A DNA stretch of 7,209 nucleotides. Source: an uncultured Acidimicrobiales bacterium. GTDB lineage: Bacteria; Actinomycetota; Acidimicrobiia; Acidimicrobiales; Iamiaceae. A program made the position numbers and the translations under genes. The notes beneath the pieces were generated by a model. The model was not told the origin of the DNA, made no database searches, and was given only the letters and a program-made list of their open reading frames with translations. The stretch covers positions 1 through 7,209 of the forward strand of contig CALANQ010000288.1 in NCBI GenBank assembly GCA_937926025.1. Reading direction: 5' to 3'. Below, in pieces: positions 1 through 5,516 of this stretch. Each line of letters starts with the position of its first letter. Position 1 is the stretch's first letter.

Positions 1-483
1 TTCGCCGGGCTCGGCTGGCGCCAGGCCCGAGAGCAGCGCATCGGCCTCGCCGGCATCCATCGCCGTGCGCAGCTCGTCGACCGGCGCGCCGGCGTCCCGC
101 ACGATCGTCTCGACCACGTCGGGATCGTCGAGGGCCAGCCCGAGCGCGAAGTGGGCCGCGAAGAGCCCCTCGTGCACCCGGTCGGCGGCGTGGGGGTGGT
201 GGACCCGCACCCACTCCGCCGCGGCCAGCGCCCGTCGGGTGTTGGGCATGCGCGTCGGCGCGCGGAACGGCAGCCCGACCTGCTCGCACTCGGCGGCGAT
301 CCGGGCGAACGTCGGGGCCATCCGCCCGTCGGGCCGGATCCGCTTGCCGGCTGGCGGGATCTCCGGGTGGAGCTCGTAGGGGCGGTGCACCACGGTCAGA
401 CCGAGCTCGCCCATCAGGCGGCTGCGGTCCTGGCCCACGTAGCACCAGGGGCACAGGTAGTCGCTCCAGCAGGTGGCCTCCAC
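1..483 (-). CDS. DsbA-family (FrnE-like) thiol oxidoreductase, C-terminus cut by window edge
   Basis: A thioredoxin-fold protein of the DsbA/FrnE group, which exchanges disulfides or acts as a thiol-dependent isomerase; the substrate cannot be told from sequence. The visible 161 residues open with WSDYLCPWCYVG, giving the active-site CPWC at residues 11-14 right after the first beta strand, as in FrnE proteins. Other family-like stretches are PYELHPEIP (35-43), PNTRRAL (80-86) and LFAAHFALGLALDD (107-120). Family members are usually about 200-240 residues, so some 50-70 residues, including the cis-Pro loop, probably lie left of the window. No signal peptide is visible, so a cytoplasmic location is likely. 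The GTG at 483 is chosen because it places CPWC at the usual distance and has a TANNNT hexamer 7 nt upstream; no upstream in-frame ATG was found. An additional Cys (C5) precedes the CPWC. It is divergent from exonuclease III with 43 bp between starts. Confidence 0.88.
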   Translation of the reverse strand, partial: MEATCWSDYLCPWCYVGQDRSRLMGELGLTVVHRPYELHPEIPPAGKRIRPDGRMAPTFARIAAECEQVGLPFRAPTRMPNTRRALAAAEWVRVHHPHAADRVHEGLFAAHFALGLALDDPDVVETIVRDAGAPVDELRTAMDAGEADALLSGLAPAEPGE

Positions 484-490
484 GCCCCGG

Positions 491-496
491 ATGGTA
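491..496 (-). promoter_or_regulatory. -10 element (TACCAT) of the dsbA-like gene, leaderless type
   Basis: Read on the minus strand this is TACCAT, matching the actinobacterial -10 consensus TANNNT. It ends 7 nt before the GTG at 483, so transcription should start at or next to the start codon. No Shine-Dalgarno sequence sits at a usable distance. The hexamer 17 bp upstream (minus-strand ACCATA, 514-519) is a poor -35 match and is itself the -10 of the divergent gene. Confidence 0.55.
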
Positions 497-513
497 CGCC
501 GGTCCGCTCCCGC

Positions 514-519
514 TATGGT
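514..519 (+). promoter_or_regulatory. -10 element (TATGGT) of xth, leaderless type
   Basis: TATGGT fits TANNNT and ends 7 nt before the GTG at 527, so the xth mRNA is probably leaderless. The ATG at 515-517, a possible alternative start, lies inside this hexamer, which argues against it. No Shine-Dalgarno sequence precedes either codon. The element 17 bp upstream (ATGGTA, 491-496) is a weak -35 and coincides with the opposing -10. Confidence 0.55.
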
Positions 520-526
520 CGGCCGC

Positions 527-1297
527 GTGCGCCTCGCCACCTGGAACGTCAACTCGTTGAAGGCCCGGCTGTTCCGGGTGGAGGAGTGGCTGGCGGAGGT
601 GGAGCCCGACGTGGTGTGCCTCCAGGAGACCAAGCTCGCCGATGCCGCCTTCCCGGCCATGACGTTCCAGTCGCTGGGCTACGAGTCGGTGCACCACGGC
701 GAGGGCCGCTGGAACGGCGTGGCCATCTTGAGCCGCGTCGGCCTGGAGGATCCGCTGTTCGGCTTCGGCGAGGGCGACGACGACCCCGAGGCCCGGCTGG
801 TCTGGGCCACGTGCGGCGGCATCCGCATCGCCAGCGCCTACGTGCCCAACGGGCGCTCGCTCGACCACGACCACTACCAGTACAAGCTGGCGTGGCTGGC
901 CAAGCTGCGCACCCTCCTCGACCAGCAGGGAACCGCCGCCGACCCGATCGTGGTGGCCGGCGACTTCAACATCGCCCCCACCGACGACGACGTCTACGAC
1001 CCGGCCAAGTTCACCGACGCCACCCACACCAGCCCCGCGGAGCGGGCGGCGCTCGCCGACCTGGAGTCCTGGGGGCTGGTCGACACCTTCCGGAAGCTCC
1101 AGCCCGAACCGAAGCTGTTCAGCTGGTGGGACTACCGGGCCGGGGACTTCCACAACCACCGGGGCATGCGCATCGACCTGGTGCTGGGCACGGCGCCGGT
1201 GGCCGAGCGGGCCACCTTCGCCACCATCGACCGCCAGGCCCGCAAGGGCGAGAAGCCGTCGGACCACGCACCCGTCATCATCGACCTCGCCGACTGA
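527..1297 (+). CDS. xth: Exodeoxyribonuclease III (Xth), AP endonuclease
   Basis: A Mg2+-dependent 3'-5' exonuclease and apurinic/apyrimidinic endonuclease of base-excision repair, in the endonuclease/exonuclease/phosphatase fold. At 256 residues it is close to E. coli ExoIII (268). The catalytic set is complete: N7 in TWNVNS, E34 in LQETK, Y105 in AYVPNG, D146 and N148 in GDFNIAP, D217 in RIDLVLG, and D246-H247 in the C-terminal SDHAPV. N7 and E34 fall at the E. coli numbering, which supports the GTG start at 527 (beginning VRLATWNVNS) over the in-frame ATGs at 473, 491 and 515; those would add a non-conserved basic tail. A short acidic stretch (E82-E88, GDDDPE) is a local peculiarity. The next gene follows on the same strand after 34 bp, so the two are probably co-transcribed. 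Assignment to Xth is firm. Confidence 0.96.
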   Translation: MRLATWNVNSLKARLFRVEEWLAEVEPDVVCLQETKLADAAFPAMTFQSLGYESVHHGEGRWNGVAILSRVGLEDPLFGFGEGDDDPEARLVWATCGGIRIASAYVPNGRSLDHDHYQYKLAWLAKLRTLLDQQGTAADPIVVAGDFNIAPTDDDVYDPAKFTDATHTSPAERAALADLESWGLVDTFRKLQPEPKLFSWWDYRAGDFHNHRGMRIDLVLGTAPVAERATFATIDRQARKGEKPSDHAPVIIDLAD

Positions 1298-1318
1298 CCG
1301 TCGACGCCGGCCCGACCC

Positions 1319-1325
1319 AGGGAGG
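1319..1325 (+). promoter_or_regulatory. Strong Shine-Dalgarno for the thioesterase gene
   Basis: AGGGAGG lies 6 nt before the GTG at 1332 and fixes that start. No TANNNT hexamer occurs in the 34-bp gap after xth, so the gene probably has no promoter of its own there and is read from the xth transcript. Confidence 0.7.
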
Positions 1326-1331
1326 CCCATC

Positions 1332-2084
1332 GTGAGCGACCCGCAACCGCCGACCGAGTACCTCCCGAAGATGACCGGCGAGGCCGATCCGGAACGGCTC
1401 GCCCTCGTCACCAAGCGGCTCCGCGCCGCCGCGGCCGGCGACCTGTCGCCGCGCCGGGAGGCTCTCAAGGAGCTGGCCGACGCCGCCCGCGACCTCGTGG
1501 ACCGGCTGGTGGCCACCGACGCGCCCGACGAGGTCATCGCCGCCGCCACCACCGAGGTGGCCGCCGCCGCGGCGCGGTTCGAGGGCTACCACCAGGGATC
1601 GCTGTACGGCTTCTCGGAGATGGCCAACGCCGGCGGCCGCGAGGACCCGCTCTACGACCACAGCCCCCTGATCGGCATCGCCAACCCGCTGGCTCCGCCG
1701 ATGACCATCCGCGAGGAGGACGGCATCATCGTGGCCGAGGTGCTGTTCGGTCAGGCCTACGAGGGGCCGCCGGGCTGCGTGCACGGCGGGTACGTGGCCG
1801 CTGCCTTCGACGAGCTGCTCGGCGCCACCCAGTCGCTCTCGGGGGCGCCCGGGATGACCGGCACGCTCACCGTCCGCTACGAGTCGCCCACCCCGCTGAA
1901 GACGCTGCTGCGGATGGAGGGTCGCCTGGTGGGCGTCGAGCGGCGGAAGATCTTCACCGAGGGCTCGATCATCGTGGACGGGCGGGTGTCGGCCACCGCC
2001 AAGGGCACGTTCATCGCCATGCAGCCCGGCCAGTTCCTGGACCTGATCGCCGAGCGGGAGGCCCGCGGCGAGGAGATCCGCTAG
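1332..2084 (+). CDS. PaaI/4HBT-type hot-dog thioesterase with N-terminal helical extension
   Basis: A hot-dog-fold acyl-CoA thioesterase of the PaaI/4HBT group, likely hydrolysing an acyl- or aryl-CoA in the cytoplasm; the substrate is unknown. Of 250 residues, about 120-235 form the hot-dog domain. The signature is GCVHGGYVAAAFDELLG at 148-164: HGG at 151-153 and D160 on the following helix correspond to the usual active-site elements. Strands TGTLTVRYESPTPL (176-189) and ATAKGTFIAM (221-230) complete the fold. Residues 20-85 are Ala/Arg/Glu-rich and look alpha-helical, making the protein about 100 residues longer than a minimal PaaI; the role of this part is unknown, though similar extensions occur in actinobacterial relatives. 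The GTG start is fixed by a strong Shine-Dalgarno. It is second in a probable operon with xth, with no evident functional link. Its TAG stop overlaps the stop of the convergent DUF2505 gene. Confidence 0.88.
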   Translation: MSDPQPPTEYLPKMTGEADPERLALVTKRLRAAAAGDLSPRREALKELADAARDLVDRLVATDAPDEVIAAATTEVAAAAARFEGYHQGSLYGFSEMANAGGREDPLYDHSPLIGIANPLAPPMTIREEDGIIVAEVLFGQAYEGPPGCVHGGYVAAAFDELLGATQSLSGAPGMTGTLTVRYESPTPLKTLLRMEGRLVGVERRKIFTEGSIIVDGRVSATAKGTFIAMQPGQFLDLIAEREARGEEIR

Positions 2085-2584
2085 CCGGCGCTGGGGCCGG
2101 CGTCGATGAACGCGTCGACCAGCGCGGCCTCGGCGCCGAGGTACTCCTCGAGCCCCTCCACGATGGCCTTCTCGACCCGGCCGCCCACCAGGGGCGCGCG
2201 CACCTTCACCTCGCCGGTGAGCGTGCGCACGGCGCCGTCGCCGGAGGGAGCCGTGCGGGTGCTGCCCGATGCGGAGAACCGGTCGGCGTAGTTGTCGGGC
2301 AGGAAGCGGAAGGTGGCCGTGCCGGCCGCCAGGTCGAACGTGGAGTCCTGGGTCCAGGAGAGCTTGCTGGGGTCGATGGCCGCGGCCACCGCCGGCGAGA
2401 ACTCCCGGACGAACAGCGTGTGGATCTTGAGCCGGACGGTGTCGCCGTCGCGCTCCGAGCTGCGCACCTCCATGCCGCCGAGGTTCGGCAGCCCCACCAA
2501 GGTGGGGTAGAGCGCCGGGTCCGCGTACGCCTCGTCGACGGCGCGGGGCTGGTGGCGGAACTGCTGGCTGATCTCGAAGCGCAC
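2081..2584 (-). CDS. DUF2505-like (SRPBCC/START-type) protein
   Basis: A 167-residue protein resembling the actinobacterial DUF2505 family, small proteins with an SRPBCC-like lipid/ligand-binding fold and no established activity. Visible support: an N-terminal strand RFEISQQFRH (2-11) followed by a helix with a VDEAYADPALY motif (16-26), a run of alternating strands at 38-125, and a long C-terminal helix from PLVGGRVEKAIVEGL (131-145) onward, the usual layout of the SRPBCC fold. There is no signal peptide or membrane segment. The GTG start has GGGAG about 5 nt upstream. It begins 24 bp after the helicase stop, so the two are probably co-transcribed, although a functional connection is not obvious. 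The family call rests on remembered pattern similarity and was not tested by profile search. Confidence 0.7.
   Translation of the reverse strand: MRFEISQQFRHQPRAVDEAYADPALYPTLVGLPNLGGMEVRSSERDGDTVRLKIHTLFVREFSPAVAAAIDPSKLSWTQDSTFDLAAGTATFRFLPDNYADRFSASGSTRTAPSGDGAVRTLTGEVKVRAPLVGGRVEKAIVEGLEEYLGAEAALVDAFIDAGPSAG
2084..2101. terminator. Possible short hairpin at the convergent gene ends
   Basis: GCCGGC (2084-2089) and GCCGGC (2096-2101) can pair as a 6-bp GC-only stem around a 6-nt loop, directly after the thioesterase stop and inside the last codons of the DUF2505 gene. There is no U-tract on either strand, so it would be at best a weak or factor-assisted terminator. GCCGGC is common in DNA this GC-rich, so chance is a real alternative. 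Confidence 0.25.
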
Positions 2585-2588
2585 TCGG

Positions 2589-2594
2589 TCTCCC
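2589..2594 (-). promoter_or_regulatory. Shine-Dalgarno (GGGAGA) of the DUF2505-like gene
   Basis: On the minus strand GGGAGA ends about 4-5 nt before the GTG at 2584. It supports translation of this gene as the second cistron of the helicase transcript. No TANNNT hexamer is present in the 24-bp gap. Confidence 0.6.
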
Positions 2595-2608
2595 GCGGCT
2601 GGCGGTGG

Positions 2609-4708
2609 TCAGGTGCCGGTGAGCGGGTCGGCCTCCGGCTGGTCGACGGCCTCGCCGGCGACGACGGCGAGCAACCTAGCGCCGTGCCGTTCCCGCGTGG
2701 ACGGGCCCACGTCGCGGACCGATGCCAGCTCGTCGAGCGTGGCCGGCCGGATGCGAACGAGCGCTTCCAGGGCCTTGTCGGACAGCACGACGGTGGGGCG
2801 CACCGCAGCCTGCCGGGCGACGTCGGCCCGCCACGCCTGCAGCGCCGAGCGCACCAGGTGGGCGTCGTGGAGCGGACGATCGCCGAGGTCGGCGCGATCG
2901 AGCTCCACCCGGGTGGCGGCCACGGCCGCCTTCGGGTCGGCGGCGTGGGTGGCCTTCGGCGCCAGCTCGACGGCCGCCGTGCGGATCCAGCCGAGGAAGG
3001 CCGACGGCTTGCGGTCCACGGTCTGGGTCCCGAACGTCCGCTGCTCGGCCCACGAGCACCGGAGCACGTCGGCGGCGCGGGTGACGGCCACGTAGAACAG
3101 CCGCTGCTCCTCCTCGCGCTCGGCCGCCGCCTTGGCGTGGCCGATGGGCACGAACCCGGCCTCCACACCCGCCAGGTGGACCACCGGCCACTCCAGGCCC
3201 TTGGCGGCGTGGAACGTGAGGATGCTGACCGCATCGGCGGCCTCGGGCCCCTCCTCGCGGAGCGTGGCCCGGAGCCAGCCGCTGAAGCCGTCGGTGCGGG
3301 CGGCCGGCTCCACCACCAGCAGATCCCGGCCGAGCCGCAGCACCTGCTCGAACGCCGCGATCTTGCGGCCCGCCGCCGTGGTCTCGTCGACCAGGGGACC
3401 GGGGTCGTCGCCGTCGAGGTCGCCGTAGGGGTCGTCGTCCTCCAGCGCCTCGAGGAGCTCGGCGCGCTGCCGCTCGATCGACCCCTCCAGGTCGGCCAGC
3501 GTGGTGGACAGCGGCTCGCGCAGCTTGTCGAAGGTGCGGAGCAGGTCCCGCACCTCGGGATCGTCCAGCAGCTGGGCGGCACCCCGCACCCGGTGGGGGA
3601 TCGCGGCCCGGCGGAACGCCGCCTCGATCAGGGGGGTCTGGGCGTTGGTGCGCACCAGCACGGCCTGGGCCGACCACGGCCGCCCCGGCATGTGGTGATC
3701 GTGTACGGCCCGGGCGATGCCGTTGGCTTCGTCGAGATCGCTGGCGTACCCGGTGATGCCGGGCAGCGGCCCGTCGGCCCGGTGCGCCTCCAGCACGTGA
3801 CGGGAGCCGGGCCGTCCCCCGGCCAGCACCGCCGCCGCGGTGTGGAGGATCTGCGGCGTCGACCGGTAGGAGTGCTCCAGCGCCACGACCTCGGCGCCGG
3901 CGTGGCGGGTAGCGAACGCCGTGAGGAACGTGGGCTCGGCGCCGTTCCAGGAGTAGATCGCCTGGTTGGGGTCGCCCACCACGGCCAGGTCGGGACGGTC
4001 GCCCAGCCACGCTCCCAGCAGCCGCTCCTGGAGCGGGTTCACGTCCTGGTACTCGTCGACGAAGAGGTGCCGGAACCGCCAGCGCTGTGCGGCCGCGAAC
4101 CCGGGATCGGACTCGATGGCGTCGGCGCACTGGATGAGGAGGTCGTCGAAGTCGACCAGGCCCCGCTTGCGCTTCTCCGCCTCGTAGCGGCGGAACCACT
4201 CGGCGATGCGCTCCGGATCGACGGCCACCCGCCGATCGGCCTGGGCGGCGGCGATGGGGTAGCGGTCGGGGGAGACCAGCCGGGCCTTCGCCCACTCGAT
4301 CTCCGTGGCCAGGTCCGACGCATCGATCCGCGTGGTGCCGCCGAGGATGCGGCCGAGGATGCGGGCCTTGCGGTCGAGCAGCGTCGGCGCCGCCGTCCCG
4401 CTGCTGCTCCAGCGCGTGCGCAGCTGGGCGTAGGCGACGGCGTGGAAGGTGCCCGCCGCCGGCAGGTCGCGCAGGCCGAAGGCGCGGAGGCGGGAATCCA
4501 GCTCCGCCGCCGCCTTCCGGGTGAAGGTGAGGGCCAGCACGTGGCGGGCGTCGGCCGACCCGGTGGCGCAGCGGTGGGCGATGCGGCGCGTGAGCACGCG
4601 GGTCTTGCCGGAGCCGGCCCCGGCCAGGATCGCGAGGGGTTGCGCCTCGGTGGTGACGGCCCGCCGCTGCGACGGGTCGAGGCCGTCGAGCAGGCGGTCG
4701 GGATCCAC
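2609..4708 (-). CDS. UvrD/PcrA superfamily 1 helicase with C-terminal HRDC domain (UvrD2-like)
   Basis: A 699-residue superfamily 1A 3'-5' DNA helicase, expected to unwind DNA using ATP in repair or replication. All helicase motifs are present: Q-motif region LDPSQRRAV (10-18), Walker A GAGSGKT (30-36), Ia TFTRKAAAEL (61-70), Ib GTFHA (86-90), Walker B VDEYQDVNP (217-225), III GDPNQAIYSWNGA (245-257), IV EHSYRST (278-284), V LTFHAAKGLEW (497-507) and VI VAVTRA (540-545). Residues about 615-685 form an HRDC domain (VLSDKALEAL through VRDVGPSTRERHG). The order helicase-linker-HRDC is that of mycobacterial UvrD2. That enzyme has a tetracysteine motif before HRDC; here the only cysteines are C47, C194 and C551, and an Ala-rich linker (about 578-612) takes its place. 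An acidic stretch lies at 421-436. The GTG start gives the usual short lead-in to the Q motif and has a TANNNT 6 nt upstream. Divergent from the bPH2 gene; DUF2505 follows. Confidence 0.93.
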   Translation of the reverse strand: MDPDRLLDGLDPSQRRAVTTEAQPLAILAGAGSGKTRVLTRRIAHRCATGSADARHVLALTFTRKAAAELDSRLRAFGLRDLPAAGTFHAVAYAQLRTRWSSSGTAAPTLLDRKARILGRILGGTTRIDASDLATEIEWAKARLVSPDRYPIAAAQADRRVAVDPERIAEWFRRYEAEKRKRGLVDFDDLLIQCADAIESDPGFAAAQRWRFRHLFVDEYQDVNPLQERLLGAWLGDRPDLAVVGDPNQAIYSWNGAEPTFLTAFATRHAGAEVVALEHSYRSTPQILHTAAAVLAGGRPGSRHVLEAHRADGPLPGITGYASDLDEANGIARAVHDHHMPGRPWSAQAVLVRTNAQTPLIEAAFRRAAIPHRVRGAAQLLDDPEVRDLLRTFDKLREPLSTTLADLEGSIERQRAELLEALEDDDPYGDLDGDDPGPLVDETTAAGRKIAAFEQVLRLGRDLLVVEPAARTDGFSGWLRATLREEGPEAADAVSILTFHAAKGLEWPVVHLAGVEAGFVPIGHAKAAAEREEEQRLFYVAVTRAADVLRCSWAEQRTFGTQTVDRKPSAFLGWIRTAAVELAPKATHAADPKAAVAATRVELDRADLGDRPLHDAHLVRSALQAWRADVARQAAVRPTVVLSDKALEALVRIRPATLDELASVRDVGPSTRERHGARLLAVVAGEAVDQPEADPLTGT

Positions 4709-4714
4709 GTCCGG

Positions 4715-4720
4715 AGCGTA
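4715..4720 (-). promoter_or_regulatory. -10 element (TACGCT) of the uvrD2-like gene, leaderless type
   Basis: Minus-strand TACGCT fits TANNNT and ends 6 nt before the GTG at 4708, predicting a start of transcription at the start codon. No Shine-Dalgarno precedes the GTG. No good TTGACN -35 was found at 16-18 bp. Confidence 0.55.
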
Positions 4721-4745
4721 GGTCGCCGGACGGGGCGATCGTCCC

Positions 4746-4774
4746 GGAACCGCCCGCTACCAGGGGCGTAGACT
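4746..4774 (+). promoter_or_regulatory. Promoter of the bPH2 gene: TAGACT -10, GGAACC upstream element
   Basis: TAGACT (4769-4774) fits TANNNT and ends 6 nt before the GTG at 4781, so the transcript is probably leaderless. Exactly 17 bp upstream lies GGAACC (4746-4751). This is not a housekeeping -35 but resembles the GGAAC -35 of ECF sigma factors; the -10 region, CGTAG rather than CGTT, is only a partial ECF match. The -10 call is reasonable; the ECF reading is speculative. Confidence 0.5.
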
Positions 4775-4780
4775 CACCCC

Positions 4781-5449
4781 GTGGCCTTTCCTCCGAAGCT
4801 CCTCAACGACGGTGAAGACATCGTGCTGGATCTGCGTCCGCACCTGCTCTTCATGGCGCTCTCCTCGGGTGTGTTCCTCGGTGTGATCCTCCTGGGTCTG
4901 GGCATCATCGTCTGGAACACCGACTGGGGCTGGTTCGAGACGGCCAGCAACTACGTGGTCGGCATCGCCTTCGTCGTGTGCGCGGCGTGGTTCCTGCTCA
5001 CCTACGCGCGCTGGACCACCACCCACTTCGTGCTCACCACGGATCGCATCATCAACCGCGAGGGCGTCATCTCGAAGCGGGGCACCGACATCCCGCTGGA
5101 CCGCGTGAACACCGTGCTGTTCAGCCAGGGCCCGCTGGAGCGGCTGGTCGGCGCCGGCGACCTCACCGTGGAGTCGGCGTCGGAGACCGGCGCCAACCAC
5201 TTCGAGAACGTCCGCCGTCCGAACGTGGTGCAGAAGGAGATCTACGTCCAGATGGAGGCCAACGAGAACCGGAAGTTCGACCGCATGCGCGGCGCGTCCT
5301 CCGGCCAGCAGGCCCCCACCGCCGTCGATCCCACCAAGGCCCACACCATTCCCGAGCAGATCGAGCAGCTCTCGGAGCTGCACCAGCGCGGCGTGCTGAG
5401 CGACGCCGAGTTCGCCCGCAAGAAGGCCGAGCTGCTCGACCGCATGTGA
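4781..5449 (+). CDS. bPH2 (DUF304) membrane protein with C-terminal SHOCT domain
   Basis: A 222-residue inner-membrane protein. Residues 21-45 (LLFMALSSGVFLGVILLG onward) and about 57-76 are two hydrophobic membrane segments with a short Trp-rich connection. A bacterial PH-like domain (bPH2, formerly DUF304) follows at about 77-158, with the typical pattern THFVLTTDRIINREGVISK (81-99) and DIPLDRVNTV (103-112). A Ser/Gly/Pro/Thr linker (171-188) leads to a C-terminal SHOCT motif at 189-220 (IPEQIEQLSELHQRGVLSD, then an FARKKAELL helix). bPH2 proteins are thought to act as membrane-proximal interaction or scaffold modules, and SHOCT as an oligomerisation or tethering motif; the specific role is unknown. 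The PH and SHOCT parts should face the cytoplasm. The GTG start is preceded by a TANNNT at leaderless spacing. It is divergent from the helicase gene and first in a likely pair with the BtuF-like gene 67 bp downstream. Confidence 0.9.
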   Translation: MAFPPKLLNDGEDIVLDLRPHLLFMALSSGVFLGVILLGLGIIVWNTDWGWFETASNYVVGIAFVVCAAWFLLTYARWTTTHFVLTTDRIINREGVISKRGTDIPLDRVNTVLFSQGPLERLVGAGDLTVESASETGANHFENVRRPNVVQKEIYVQMEANENRKFDRMRGASSGQQAPTAVDPTKAHTIPEQIEQLSELHQRGVLSDAEFARKKAELLDRM

Positions 5450-5455
5450 ACCCCC

Positions 5456-5496
5456 CACCCGAACCTCCTGTGGTGAGCCGGTGGTTCGTCGGGGTG
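5456..5496 (+). other. Imperfect inverted repeat between the bPH2 and BtuF-like genes
   Basis: CACCC plus CGAACC (5456-5465, sharing the central C) can pair with GGTTCG (5483-5488) and GGGTG (5492-5496), leaving a small bulge in the right arm and a loop of about 17 nt. There is no U-tract, so it is not a standard intrinsic terminator. It lies just before the Shine-Dalgarno of the next gene and could affect its translation or transcript stability. It may also be chance. Confidence 0.25.
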
Positions 5497-5501
5497 ATCA
5501 C

Positions 5502-5507
5502 AGGAAG
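5502..5507 (+). promoter_or_regulatory. Shine-Dalgarno (AGGAAG) deciding the BtuF-like start
   Basis: AGGAAG lies 9 nt before the GTG at 5517 and selects it over the in-frame upstream GTG at 5481, which has no such sequence and would add a non-conserved charged tail. The 67-bp gap contains no TA dinucleotide and therefore no TANNNT -10, consistent with read-through from the bPH2 gene. Confidence 0.65.
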
Positions 5508-5516
5508 CCGGCGCTG

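Noticed and set aside
473..526. An upstream start for xth at ATG 473, 491 or 515
   Set aside because: These add a basic tail not typical of Xth; 473 lies inside the divergent dsbA-like gene and 515 lies inside the TATGGT -10 element. GTG 527 puts N7 and E34 at the canonical positions.
151..1335. A 394-codon plus-strand frame running over the dsbA-like and xth genes
   Set aside because: It crosses two recognised genes and their shared promoter region, and its translation is Arg/Pro/Gly-rich without motifs.
2206..3582. A 458-codon minus-strand frame overlapping both the helicase and DUF2505 genes
   Set aside because: Out of frame with both; the translation is Ser/Arg/Pro-rich with no recognisable domain.
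2420..4771. A 783-codon open frame on the plus strand opposite the helicase gene
   Set aside because: It is the antisense shadow of a firmly identified helicase. Its translation is low-complexity Gly/Arg/Val-rich with no domain pattern, as expected in high-GC DNA where stops are rare in several frames.
5450..5516. A cobalamin riboswitch upstream of the BtuF-like gene
   Set aside because: The gap is only 67 bp, far too short for a cobalamin riboswitch, and no B12-box-like sequence is visible.
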